Both the position numbers and the translations under genes were made by a program. This document shows, in pieces, positions 34,421 to 45,662 of a stretch of 64,000 nucleotides of DNA (the first letter of the stretch is position 1; every line of letters starts with the position of its first letter). Under the pieces are notes generated by a model, which was not told where the DNA came from, did not search any database, and was given only the letters and a program-made list of their open reading frames with translations. The stretch is from Artemia franciscana (lineage: Eukaryota; Arthropoda; Branchiopoda; Anostraca; Artemiidae), in the NCBI RefSeq assembly GCF_032884065.1, contig NC_088881.1, forward strand, positions 2,600,001 to 2,664,000, in the 5' to 3' direction.

Positions 34421-35519
34421 ATCATATTCTTTTCTTTTTATACTGACATCTCATGAAATATGTAAGGCCAAAGTTTTTCTAGTCAAAACATTGATTTAAA
34501 TTTTCAAGTTAAAATTGAATTTAACTGATTTATTTTTTAGTGCTTGAAAACCTAAGCTGCCTAGCCTATGAATGAAAAAGAAGATTTTTTTTTTTGTTTC
34601 ATTCTGAAGGCAGTTGTAGAAATAAAGAGATATATGGAAACAATCCATTCATACCAACTTGTTAAAAGGTGTAATGGGATGAATTTTAAATTTTTGTTTC
34701 TTTTCTTTGTCTTTTAATAATGGTAATCCTGAATTGTCTAACCAATAAAATGAAAAAACTGGAATATTTTGCTCATTTATTCTAAAAACAATTATAGGGA
34801 TGAAAAATGATTTGTAGATTGTCAATTTATATAAACGTAGCATAAAATATCGAAAGTTTTCAGAAAAGAATTTTCATCCATTAGTTCAGGCCAAGATTCA
34901 ACAATAGGCTGGGGTTTAGGGGCACACAATGCCAGGGGGCACGATGAATTATCATCGAGTGATTTTTTCTTAACAAAAACTGGACTGATGTGATTCATCA
35001 TCAAAGTGCCAGGCACATACCACCACCACGCTGTCTATTCATAGAAAAGTTTTATGAGTCACGATATTCCTGTGCTGATTTAAAACTGTTAAAATTAAAT
35101 CAAGCTGAAATCTACCGCTGCAAACCTCTCTCTTAATTTGAGATGATATATCTAGGAACACCTCAGATTTTCGAACACACCGGAAGCTACAGTCATAGAT
35201 TAGAAACAATTTCAATTTTTAGTTGAGTAATAGTTTAAACTAATAATATCTAGATACACAGTAGTACATAGAGGAAGGAGTCTCCCCGGCTCTGAGATTG
35301 TACCGAATATTCCTCCATTTAGGAAAAATATAGAGATACTGGCATAAGAATGCACATTTCCAATAACGGATTAATTTGCGAATTAATACAAATAATAGCA
35401 TTATTAAAGCGCTAAAAAAAATAAAACAAAATAATATAAAATAAAAAGAAAAACATAGGCAGCGCAATAGTGCTATCTAAGTAAGAGCGAAGTGGCCACT
35501 TTGCTTTACTTATTTCTCT
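34421..35519. other. Unannotated intronic stretch
   Basis: No supported gene. A - strand frame of 64 codons at 34822-35016 has a Pro/Cys-containing middle that I do not recognise and no clear splice context. Confidence 0.3.
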
Positions 35520-36071
35520 ATATTCTTGTTCAAACAACTTCGTATGAAAGGGTTTGCAAGAACGGCCCAAGAAAATGAATTATCTAGTATCAAGCAGGAA
35601 ATATCGGTATTACGAAACCAAATTGAAAAGGAGCCTGATTTGGGTGAATTATCATCTAGAGTCTTTGTGTTAGAAAACATGAATAGAAGAAGGAATGTTA
35701 TTATATAGAACATTAAAAGTGAATCTAAGTCAAGGGCTAAAAGTCTATGTTGATACCTTACTTTCGCACCTTGGATTTAATATCCGATTTGAGCTACTTG
35801 AGTTTACGGATAGATATATCAAAACCCAGCTTCAGAGATAAGGAAAAATTCTGTATGCTTCAGGGAAAAAAGAAATTACGTGAAAATCCGTTCGAAAGAG
35901 GAGCCGGACGTGAATCCCCTTATCCTCTATGTGACAGATGTTTTGACAAAAGGACTTCGTGACATTCGCAATTCCCTTAGAATTAAACAAAAAGAATTTA
36001 AAGCAAGGGGAATTAGTGCTTGGATCCCCCCATTGGTACCACCTGTATTGTGTTTAACAAAGTTTTTATGA
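35520..36071 (+). pseudogene. Decayed LINE ORF1-like fragment
   Basis: The translation has a heptad-like stretch (residues such as ELSSIKQEISVLRNQIEKE) followed by SRVFVLENMNRRRNVII. That is the coiled coil then 'LE..NRR.N..I' arrangement found in ORF1 proteins of several non-LTR retrotransposons. After a stop-riddled gap, the same frame resumes at about 35880 with VTDVLTKGLRDIRNSLRIKQ, like the C-terminal domain of such proteins. Stops at about 35706 and beyond show it is dead. The reverse-transcriptase ORF is absent, and the assignment rests on pattern only. Confidence 0.5.
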
Positions 36072-36075
36072 TAAA

Positions 36076-36388
36076 TTTGTCGGTAAACTCACTAACGGGA
36101 TAGCTAAGAAATACACAGACCTCTAGACTCAGAATTTCATCTTGGACTCAAATATAACACTCATTTGTATCGGAAATAAACTTTACCTCCCCCCTTAATA
36201 CACAAACAGATACACAGAATTATATAAATGCAATAACATTTCCATTAATTTGGCACATCTGTATATCTCCACATTAAAGTTCATTTCCGATGCAAATAGA
36301 CGCTATATTTGGATCCAGGGGGAAATTCTAGTTCTAAAGGAATGTTTATTTCTCAGGTATGTCATTAGTGAGTTTATCGGAAAACTTA
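36076..36388. mobile_element. Foldback element with ~120-bp inverted arms
   Basis: The left arm (gtcggtaaactcactaac, gaaatacacagac, gaatttcatc, caaatataacactcatttg, atcggaaataaacttta) is matched in reverse complement by the right arm (taaagttcatttccgat, caaatagacgctatatttgg, gaaattcta, gtttatttctc, gttagtgagttt type words), up to about 36388. A ~70-bp centre separates them. Non-coding, and unlike families A, F, G or H. Confidence 0.75.
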
Positions 36389-36479
36389 CTGTTTTATCAT
36401 ATTAGAATAGAACTTAACAAAATTACAGATACCTCACTGAAAAGTATGAAATAGATGATATGAGGGTTTTCTGCCTTAC

Positions 36480-36573
36480 CATGATTACTGAATATATCCT
36501 GAAACTCCGATTCAATGGCAGCCACCGCCAGCGCCACAGACAAAAGAGTAAATATCCACAATGATTGTTTCAT
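36480..36573 (-). CDS. First coding exon of an unidentified secreted protein (signal peptide)
   Basis: On the - strand an ATG at 36573 opens a frame starting MKQSLWIFTLLSVALAVAA, a textbook signal peptide (Lys, hydrophobic core, small residues at the cut site). About 12 mainly acidic/polar residues (IESEFQDIFSNH) follow, and then the splice donor g|gtaagg leaves phase 1. A 5-codon upstream frame ends in a TGA that overlaps this ATG. The mature start resembles the beginning of an inhibitor_I29-type propeptide of cathepsin-L-like peptidases (pattern F..F...HG), but that is a weak guess. The next exon should lie at lower coordinates, inside the Opa1 intron or beyond; I could not find it. Confidence 0.5.
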
Positions 36574-37189
36574 ATTTTTAGCCTCATGTTAATAGCACAC
36601 AATTTGCAAAATCAACTCCTTCGCCCATAGATGAGACGTTTCAGGTAACTAAACAGTACATATCATAATATTTTTTCCTCCTCCATCCCAATCTATTCAA
36701 CGCTTCCTAGTTTCGTAGATGACGAAATTTACTTTGAGTGATAAGAAGCATATAGCTTTCAACTCTGATCCCTGACATCGAGACATCGTACCATTGACGC
36801 ATTGTACCATTGAGGATACAGTGCAAAAAATTAATTTCTTTATCATTTTCGTGTTGATAATTATCTTAGTACTAAATTAGGAACTGAAAGTATGAGATAT
36901 ATTATCCTTGGAATTAAACAACACTACTCCTTTTGGAAAAAAGTGAATTTTCCCAAACGAATATACACCAAAGTAAGAATGAAGTTATTACAGTTTATGC
37001 TGTTGACAAATCATTGTATCTCGAATCAAACAATCATATGCCAATGGATGTAGTTGACAAGTTTTTAAGTATTTCAGGCCATTCTAGTCTTAGCATAATC
37101 AAAACATTCTAACAGGAGTAGTTTAGCAGATTCGGAGACAATGGAGGGGTAGATAAAAAGTCATCACCAAGAAGCTTGTTTTGAAGTTA
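36574..37189. other. Upstream region of the signal-peptide exon
   Basis: This AT-rich region would hold the promoter and 5' UTR of the - strand gene. I see no convincing TATA box. 'gacatcgagacatcgtaccattgacgcattgtaccattgag' at about 36775-36815 is a small internal duplication. Confidence 0.3.
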
Positions 37190-37420
37190 AGCTAAAGTTA
37201 AGCTATCTTGATGAAAAGCACACCATCAGATATGGCATATCAAAGAACTCTATTGTAAAGGTTTCAAGCCCAATCTACAGAAATGTAGAATTTTGTATTC
37301 CTTTTTTCCCAGGACAAAGATCACCAATGCGGTTATTTGTTGTGATCATTTCGAACCAAGAGTTCAATAGAATTGGGGGAGGGCTCATTCGAATGTAAAT
37401 TAAAATTCAAAGAGTCACCC
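37190..37420 (-). mobile_element. Element A, internal fragment
   Basis: The words 'cacaccatcagat', 'gtttcaagc', 'tctacagaaatgtagaattttgtatt', 'cccagg' and 'gagggctcattcg' follow in the same order as in copy 4 (26770-26990). Both ends of the element are missing. Confidence 0.65.
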
Positions 37421-38324
37421 ATATAAAACAAACGGTTGACATATCCATATTTGAAAAGAAAAAACAGTTTTAATAAATTCATTTGAGGTGAGAGAATGTC
37501 AATTAAAGTTGTGCACAAATCCCCGCATTTAACATCCGTCAAATTTTTCTCTGCAAGTATCGTCATATCATTTCTTTCTATCTGTCACTATTTTTATTCG
37601 TTACACCTTAGTTCAGCCTGGGCATGACTTGCAAATGATCAGAAATTAAATTAAAAAAAAAATCAACTTAATGCTCTGGCATGCTGCAGATTTGTCATTT
37701 TTCCATATCGAAGTGACATATAATTTTGACTAAATAAAAGAAAGATAATAGCTGTTAGTTTGATTCAACATGCCCCTGGACATTTCAACTTAACACCCTT
37801 AGTTGTTCCTAAGATATTGCGAATACATGATTTTGAAAACTTGGATTCATATAGCATCTTTTGGTTTATTTAATGGTTAGTTAGTTGGTTTAATTAGCAC
37901 CTTAATGTTATCTAGAAGCTTCAACTTAAAATGCTCCTGATAAATTGCAAATAAGCTATTTTGACAACATAGAGACTTTTTATTTAATTCAATGTTTATT
38001 TAATTCAATGTTTAATTCAATTTAGTTTTAAATCAGCACAGGAATATCGTGACCGCTTATAAACTGTCAGATGTCTCCCAAGAATGGCAACTGAGACTTC
38101 GGCATCACCTCCCCCTTTAATTATTTATGGCTCTTCAGTTGTGTTCTGTCCAGTGCTTTCACCATCCCTGAATTTTCTGGGATTTCCCTGAAAATCTCGC
38201 AAAAATGGAGTAGCAAAAACGCTACTCCAATCGGAATAAATCCGGCCCTAGATAGATTTAAGCTAAGAAGTTAAAATTATGATGTATGCTTCTATTAGCT
38301 TCAAATACATATTAGAAAAGTGTA
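37421..38324. other. Unannotated intronic stretch
   Basis: No gene is seen. 'ggttagttagttggtttaatt' and 'tttatttaattcaatg' are small local repeats. Confidence 0.3.
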
Positions 38325-39515
38325 AATCAAACAGAAAGTGGTAAGAAACTGTAGTAAGGAGCGACCCGGCTTAATAGTAACCAAAACTCTAAAAAACGTA
38401 ATTTTGATACCAATAATTACATCAAAAGAATTATATTTTTATGCTGATTTTAAATATATAAGTTTCATCAAGTTTGGTCTTACTCATGAAAAATCAGGAG
38501 CCTGAAAATATTTGCCTTATTTTAGAAATTAGGGAATCACACCCCCTAAAAGTCATAGAATCTTAACGAAAATCACACCACTAGATTCAGCATATCAGAA
38601 AACCCCAATATAGAAGTTTCACGCTACTATGTACAAAAATGTGGAATTTCGTATTTTTTGCCAGAAGATAGATCACAGGTGCATGTTTATTTTTTTATTT
38701 TTTCCCAGGGGTGATCGTATCGACCCAATGGTCCTAGAATGTCGCGAGAGGGCTCATTATGACGGAAATTAAAAGTTCTAGTTCCCCTTCTAAGTGACCA
38801 AACAATTGGAGGGCACGTAGACCCCCTCCCATGCTCATTTTCCCCCAAAGTCACCGAATCAAAATTTTTAGGTAGCCATTTTGTTCAGCATAGTCGAAAA
38901 ACTTAATAGCTATGTCTTTGGGTACCACGTAATCCCCTACAGTTCCCAAGGGAGGGGCTGCAAGTTACAGTCTTTGACCATTGGTTACATATAGTAATGA
39001 TTATTGGGAAGTGTACAGACATTTTCAGGGGGACTTCTCCGCATTGCAAGGGGAGGGGGGTTCAGGGGGAGGGTGCTACGTGGTAGGATATTTCCATGGA
39101 GGAATTCATCAAGAGGAAAGAGAATTTCCATGAAGAGGGCGCAGGATTTTCTTGCATTATTAATAAAAACAAAGAGAAAAAAATTCAACTGGAAGTAAGG
39201 AGCAGCATTAAAACTTAAAACAAACAGAAATTATTAGGTATAGAAGGGGATTCGTCTCCTCCTCAATGCCTCGCTCTTTGCGCTAAAGTACTTTGAGTAA
39301 TTTCAACTATTTATTCTACTGCCTTTGTAATTCAGGGGTCATTCTTAAAGAATTGGGACAAAATTCAAGCTTTAGTGTAAAGAGCGAGGTATTGACGAGG
39401 GGTCGAACCCCCTCGTATACGTAATAGAAATACACAAATATAGAAGTTTGTAACGTAAGTTAATTTGTAAGGTACGTATATTTATTACTAATAAAAAATC
39501 AGGCAATGAACATTT
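38325..39515 (-). mobile_element. Element A, copy 5 (large palindrome missing)
   Basis: It begins with a damaged terminal hairpin and 'agtaaggagcgacccggc' (38353 onward). It follows the order of copy 4 through the second hairpin module and ends near 39515 in 'acgtatatttattactaataaaaa'. The ~300-bp end palindrome and neighbouring sequence are absent. Confidence 0.75.
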
Positions 39516-39659
39516 TTCACAGCTAGTGTCTTTTTCCACGTCTTCCTTATCCCATTTCCTTAAGGACATAAATTGTTTCCATAGGGGGGTTATAATTGAT
39601 CAAGGTCATTGCTGATCCTACAAATAATTCACCTTAATGTAGTTTACCAGAGCAGTCTT

Positions 39660-40832
39660 TCAATCAGTTTGTGGCAACAAACTGTAAGTAAGGAGCAACG
39701 CGGCCAAACAGTAAATAAAATTCTAAAACACAAAATTTTGATAATAACTAATTCATCAAAAGAATTGGTATTTTATGATGATTATAAATAAATAAATTCA
39801 TGTTTCATGAAACCTGCCGAAGCTACAAGCCTGAGAAAATTTGCCCAATTTTCAAAAAAGGGAGAAATCCCCCCAAAACTCAAGCGATCTTAATGAAAGT
39901 CACACCATCAGGTTGAGCATATCAAAGAGATAGAGGTTTCAAGCTCCTATTAGCAAAAATATGTAATGTTTATTTTTTTGCCAGAAAAAGATAGTGAATG
40001 TATGATATTTTTTTTCTTCTTTCTTCCAGGGGTGATCGTATCGGACCACTGATCTTAAGAGACTGAGAGAGGGCTAATTCGTACGGAAATCGAGATTTTT
40101 AGTACCCTTTTTGAGTGACCATAGAGATTAGTGGGCAACTTGCCCTTCTTCCATCTTCCTTCCCCCAAAGAAATCCAATCAATATGTTGAGATAGCCAGA
40201 GTTGATTAAAAATAGTTGAAGAACCCAGTAACTATGCCAATAGGGCTGTAAGGACCCCGATAGTCTCTGAGAAAAGAGCTGCACGTTATGCAATTGGTCT
40301 ATTGATAAACATACAGTATTTGTTAATTCGATATCTTTGGATTTTTTTTTTGTTCGGGAATTTTCCAAGGGGAGAATTTTGTGTGGGGAGGAAAGTTTCT
40401 GGGGGAAGTTTTACGCAGGGAGAATTTTTCGGAATTCGAACTCGGAATTCTTTTTATTTTTTCTTGTTTTTGCTTGGCTGCTCAATTCTACGTGTGGAAG
40501 AATTGTTCCAGGTTAATTGTCTGGGGAGAATTTTCTGTAGGGTGTAAAGTGTTCAGAGGGAATTTTCTGGGGGGATTTTAGTTGAGGGAACCTTCAGCAG
40601 GAAGATATTTTGCGGGGAGGAAATTTTTCAGTGATGGCGAGGGAATTTCCTTGCATGATTTTGAAAAAATTAGAAATTAAATTAAAAATCAATTTTTTTT
40701 TTCAGCTGAAACTAAGGAGCAATAGGAGCTATAAAAACTAAAAACGAAAAGAAATTATTATATATATGAAGGGGAGCTGTACCACAAATCTCGCTCTTTA
40801 CACTAAAGTTTGCACAATTCTTTAAGAACAAG
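39660..40832 (-). mobile_element. Element A, copy 6 (old, diverged)
   Basis: It starts at hairpin 39665-39684 (cagtttg-tggcaa-caaactg), where both sides of one stem pair differ from the consensus yet still pair. Internal order is kept (aaagtcacaccatcaggtt, ggggtgatcgtatcgg, gagagggctaattcg), followed by a G-rich stretch of 'gggg(a/g)gaattttc' repeats at about 40360-40620 and half of the terminal palindrome (ctctttacactaaagttt). Confidence 0.65.
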
Positions 40833-43330
40833 AGCTAAGAGCTTTTATGGCACTTGTGACGATGCCGGAAGAGCCAAGAGCTCATATGGTATGAGCTCTA
40901 GCAAAATTCTAAGAATTGATAGATTGCTTTCAAGAAAAATCAGAGGCTTAATGCCGGTCGGGATTAAAAAAAAGAGCTCTGAGTCACGAGATCCTTCTAA
41001 ATATCAAAATTCATTAATATCCGATCACCCACTTGTAAGTTAAAAATACCTCAATTTTTCTAATTATTCGTCTCCCTTCAGCCCCCGAGATGGTCGAATC
41101 GGGGAAAAAAACTTTATCAAGTCAATTTGTGCAGCTCCCTGACACGCTTACAAATTTTCATCGTCCTAGCACGTCCAGAAGCACCAAACTCGCCAAAGCA
41201 CTGAACCCCACCTCCTAACTCCCCCAAAGAGAGCGAATCCCGGTTACGTCAATCACGTATCTACGACATTTATAAGCGTTTTCCAAGATTTCCGGTTTCC
41301 CCTTCCAACTCCCCCCAATGTCAACATATCTGGTCGGGATTTGAAGTAAGAGCTCTGAGACATGAGTTCCTTCTAAATATCAAATTTCATTGAGATCCGG
41401 TCACCCGTTCTTAAGTCAAAATACCTACATTTTTCTAATTTTTCTAAATTAACAACGCCCAGCTCTTCCAAAGAGAAAGGATCCGTACCAATTATGTTAA
41501 TCTCGTATCTATAACTGGTGCTTATTCTTCCCATCAATTTTCGTCCCGATCTCTCCACTCTAAGCGTTTTCCAAGATTTCCGGTTTCCAAAATTTCTGTT
41601 TCCCCCCTCCAATCCTCTATGTCCTCGGATCCGATTCGAATTGAAAATGGAGCATCTGAGACATAAGATTCTTCTATATATCAGGTTTCATTAAGATCCC
41701 ATCACCCATTCGTAAGATACCTCGATTTTCACGTTTTCCAAGAATTCTGGTTTCCCCCCTCCAACTACCTTCGATGTCACCGGATCTGGTCGGATTTGAA
41801 ATAAGAATTCTGAAGCACAAAATCCCTCTAGATATCAAGTTTCATTAAGACCTGATCACCCGTTCGTAAGTTACAAATACCTCATTTTTTCTAATTTTTC
41901 CGAATTACTCCCCCCCCCAATTCCACCAAAGAGAGCGGATCCGGTATGGTTATGTCATTCACCTATCTTGGACCTGTGCTTATTCTTTCCACCAAGTTTC
42001 ATCCTGATCTCTCCGCTTTAAGCGTTTTCCAAGATTTCCAGTCCCCCCCCTAATGACACTGGTTCCTGTCGGGATTTAAAAAAAAGATCTGAGTTTCGAG
42101 GTCCTTCTAAATATGAAATCTCATTTAGATACGATCACTCTTCCGTAAGTTAAAAATACGTCGTTTTTTTAATTTTTTAGAATTAACCCTCCCCCCGCCC
42201 AACTCCCCCAAAGAGAGCAGATCCGTTCTGGTTATTTTCAATCTCGTATATAGGCCTTGTGCTTATTTTTACCACCAAGTTTCATCCCGATTCCTCCACT
42301 CTAAGCGTTTCCCAAGATTTTAGCTTCCCCCTCAATTACCCCCAATGTCACTGGATCCAGTCGGGATTTAAAATAAGAGCTCTGAGACATGATATCCTTC
42401 CAAACATCAAATTTCATTAGGATCCGATCATTCCATCGTAAGTTAAAAATACCTCATTTTTCTAATTTTTCAGAATTAACCCTCCCACTCCCCCAAAAAA
42501 AGCGGTTATGTCAATCACGTATCTAGGACTTATGATTATATTTCCCATCAAGTTTCATCCCGATACCTCCACCCTAAGCGTTTTTCAAGATTTTAGGCCC
42601 CTCAACTCCCCCCAATGTCACCGGATCCGGTCGAGATTGAAAATGAGAGCTCTGAGGCACGATTCCCTTTTAAACATCAAATTTCATTAAGATCTGATCG
42701 CTCCTTCGTAAGTTAAAAATACCTTATTTTGTTATTTTTTCAGATTTAACCCCCCCCCCCCAACTCCCCCAAAGAGAGCGGAACCGTTCCGGCTATGTCA
42801 ATCACGTATCTAGGACTTGTGCTTATTTTTCCTACAAAGTTTCATCCCGATCCCTCCACTCTAAGCGTTTTCCAAGATTTTAGGTTCCCCCCTCTAACTC
42901 CCCCCAATGTCACTGGATATGGTAGGGATTTAAAATAAGTGCTCTCAGACTCAATATCCTTCAAACATCCCCTCCAACCACCCCCCCCCCACCCCAGTGT
43001 CACCGGATCTTGTCGGGATTTAAAATAAGAGCTCTGAGACACAATATCCTTCCAAACATGAAATTTCATTAAGATCCCATCACCCGTTCGTAAGTTAAAA
43101 ATACTTCATTTTTTCTATTTTTCAGAATTAAAGGGCCCCCACTCCCCCCAGATGGTCAAATTGGAAAAAAAAACATTTCTAATATATTCTGGTCCGGTCC
43201 CTGATAAGCCTGCCAGATTTCATCGTCCTAGCTTACCTGGAAGTGCCTAAAGTAGCAAAACCAGGACAGACCGACAGAATTTGCGATCGCTAAATGTCAC
43301 TTGGTTAATACCAGAAACATGCTCAAATGC
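40833..43330. repeat. Tandem array, ~280-bp unit, about eight copies, with hairpin-bearing edges
   Basis: Each unit contains in order 'gagctctgagacac', 'catttcattaagatccgatcacccgttcgtaagttaa' type sequence, a C-rich tract with 'ccaaagagagcgga', 'caatcacgtatctagg', 'aagtttcatcccgat' and 'ctaagcgttttccaag'. Starts lie near 40975, 41350, 41655, 41808, 42085, 42378, 42647, 42937 and 43030, with two shortened units. The left edge holds a perfect hairpin (gagctcata-tgg-tatgagctc, about 40878). Edge segments 41085-41210 and 43145-43260 are related to each other (agatggtc, then catcgtcctagc). The right edge reads gatcgctaaatgtcacttgg. Confidence 0.8.
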
Positions 43331-43392
43331 TCAGAAACAAGCTGTTCAAATGCTCAAATGCTCAGAAACAATGCTCAGAAACAATGCTCAAC
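43318..43392. repeat. Short tandem repeat of aaatgctcag/aaacaatgctcag
   Basis: Seven or so variants of atgctcaaatgctcagaaac occur between the ~280-bp array and the SINE body. Confidence 0.75.
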
Positions 43393-43627
43393 CAAACGGG
43401 GGTCAGTGGTGTGACCCTGTAAGCTTAGCCAGAGTCGACCCAGCTCTAAATGGGTACCTGGAGAAATCTGGGGAAGGTAAACAGGAAGGGTGTGCGAAAG
43501 CACAGGATGGCTGGCCCCCAACCCCCCATTGCACTTCCTGGCTGAAGGGCCAAGAAACGGAGATCAGCACCGCCGGTAAGGACTGTAAAGTCTAAGGCCG
43601 TATCCTTTACCTTTACCTTTTTAAAAA
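43391..43627 (+). mobile_element. tRNA-derived SINE family S1, head missing
   Basis: It is homologous to the body of the SINE at 20563-20893 in opposite orientation: 'gaccctgtaagcttagccagagtcgacc', 'gggtacctggagaaatctgggg', 'aggatggctggcc' and the tail 'cctttacctttaccttttt'. The pol III box A/B head is not present. The 104-codon frame here comes from the SINE and is not a gene. Confidence 0.75.
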
Positions 43628-43794
43628 ACAGAAATCATAATTTAAAATTAACTTAACATTGAAAAATAAAGTTTTTACCCTGTTAACCGGAAACAATAAA
43701 ATGAAGGCGTGGAGCTTTCTAGTCACAATTTATAACTATTTGGTAGGATAGCTGCACGATTTCAGCTTTTGTCTTAAAGATTTCAATTTTTTCG

Positions 43795-44490
43795 AGTTAT
43801 CAAACAGCTTGTGGTAACAAACTGTAAGCAAGAGTGATTCGGCCAAATCACTGGGGAGGATTTACGGGGAAAATATTCCACTGATGGGGGAATATTAATT
43901 TCAAAAACGACCTGGAATTAAGTATAAAAAATATTTCTTTTTTTGGAATGAAATTAGAATAAGGAGATTTTTTCTAAGTGGAATTGCCCAAGGACATTTT
44001 GTGGGTGAATTTTCAGCAAGGATGGGCTTGTTCAAGGGAAATTTTACTCGTGATGAAATTTCCTTGGAGGAATTTTTTGTGGGGGAATGTTCCGTTAAAG
44101 GGGAGGTGAATTTCCCGGCTTTATTTGGAAAACAATAAGAAACTAAATAAAAAAACAAGTTTTTCAACTGAAAGTAAGGAGCAACATGAAAGCTTGAAAT
44201 GAAAAGAAATAATTCCTTGTATGAGGGTGATTGCCGCCTCTTCAGTACTTGGCTCTTTAGAATAAAGTTTGACTTTTGTACCAAATCTTTAAAAACAACT
44301 CCCGAGACACAAGAGCCGTTAAATTAGAACAATAAGAAGCTTTTTTAAAATGTAAAAAAAACGTTTTTGCGTGAAGAGCGAGGGATTGAGGAGGGGGCAG
44401 TCCCCTCATATATGGAATCTTTTCTGATCGTTTTAAGTTTTAATATTGCTTTATAATTATAGTTGAAAATACTTTTTTTTATTTAATAGA
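43795..44490 (-). mobile_element. Element A, copy 7 (internally deleted, diverged)
   Basis: Hairpin 43805-43824 (cagcttg-tggtaa-caaactg) is followed by 'gagtgattcggccaaat' and then jumps to a G-rich stretch (43860-44120). It closes with the diverged end palindrome (actgaaagtaaggagcaac at about 44167, 'ctctttagaataaagttt', 'gcgtgaagagcgaggg', to about 44480). Confidence 0.65.
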
Positions 44491-45662
44491 GAAAAAATCT
44501 AATTGTTGTTGTATTTGCAGATTAAAGTGTTTAAAAAACAGACTATGTTTTAATATTCTATTTTACTCTTTTAATTTAGTAATCCATAAGCTTAGTAATC
44601 CATATTCACCCTACGTGCTTTATACTAAACTACATACTAGCAATTCTCGCTTGTACCATTTCATGTTGAGACCACTCCCGCCTCACCTTCTAAACAACAT
44701 AGCCCTAGCATTACCTAGAAACTGGTATTTGGTCTTCCTTGCTCGATTATAACAAAAAAACTGGAGTTTAAGTAAAATAGTTTTAAAATAGAAAAATTAA
44801 TGTGGTTACTATTTGTTCTTAATCTTAATAATGCTTGGAAAGATTGTAATTCCAAGAACGGTGCTAGCTCACCATGAAAGTTTGAATCATAACTTTTTAA
44901 TTCAATAATAGCCTTGGATAATTCCCAAATAACCCAAGGATTACCCAGACTCAGAAATTATTTTTGAAATTCAACGAAATTAATAGTTTAGTTTATGTTG
45001 TATTTGGAGATAAAAGTCCTTAAAAAAACTTTTATTTTATAAAACTTGTATAATAAAATATTTTATAGTAGTAAAACTAAGAACTCTTATAGGATAATAT
45101 TTATTTTTCTATTTTTAGTCTTTGATAAACCAGATAATTTATTATCTGGTTCGCACCATGAATAACGAACTTTATAATAAAAATCTTCCCCTGTAGCAGT
45201 TCACGCCAAGACCACGCCCACATCTTCTTCAAAATTGCCTTTAGGTATAACACTACCTAAAATGAAGTATTTGGTCTTCTTTACGCGATTATTAAAACAA
45301 CTGAAGCCCAGTAAAATCTTCTCAAGATAGAAAATTTTATTGTCATCAGTATTTTTCTGTTGGAAAAATAGCCCTTCTATAAACTGGGCTAGCCTGGCAT
45401 CGAAGGCTAAAGTTTTGCGAAATCTTGCAATGTTTTAACTAAGTCCGTCAGTGAAGAGTTACCTAACGATGGCACAGGGTTAGAAACTTCTGGAAATTCG
45501 CTGCTCTGGTAGGAAGTATCAAAGGAGGGTATATAATTGCAGAAATACTGTTTTTTGCTAATAAGTACTATGGATGCTATACTGAAAACTCGTTTACAAT
45601 TCTCCTGTATTATTAATATTTATTGTCTATACGTCTTTATAGCTTATTATTTTTATTTTCAG
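44491..45662. other. Unannotated end of the Opa1 intron
   Basis: A diverged direct duplication is visible. 'tgtatttgcagattaaagtgtttaaaaaa', 'taccatttcatgttgagaccac', 'ctagaaactggtatttggtcttcctt..gattat' (44510-44780) match 'tgtatttggagataaaagtccttaaaaaa', 'agcagttcacgccaagaccac', 'aaaatgaagtatttggtcttctttacgcgattat' (45000-45300). Two copies of a ~490-bp unit. Confidence 0.55.

Larger units (their letters stand above)
29699..45662 (+). other. Opa1 intron (16.0 kb)
   Basis: It runs from a gtaagt donor to a ttattttcag acceptor, phase 0 on both sides. It contains the signal-peptide exon on the opposite strand, the ~46/137-bp higher-order satellite, four element A copies or fragments, a LINE ORF1-like remnant, the ~280-bp array and a SINE. 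Confidence 0.8.

Noticed and set aside
40833-43330. CRISPR array
   Set aside because: Regularly spaced repeats exist, but units are ~280 bp with no short-repeat/unique-spacer alternation, and the DNA is eukaryotic. The same applies to the 137-bp satellite at 32-34 kb.
43281-43595. 104-codon + strand frame
   Set aside because: It is made of the short ctcag repeat plus the body of SINE S1; non-coding.
43901-44284. 127-codon - strand frame
   Set aside because: It lies wholly in element A copy 7, and the corresponding frame is not kept in the other copies.
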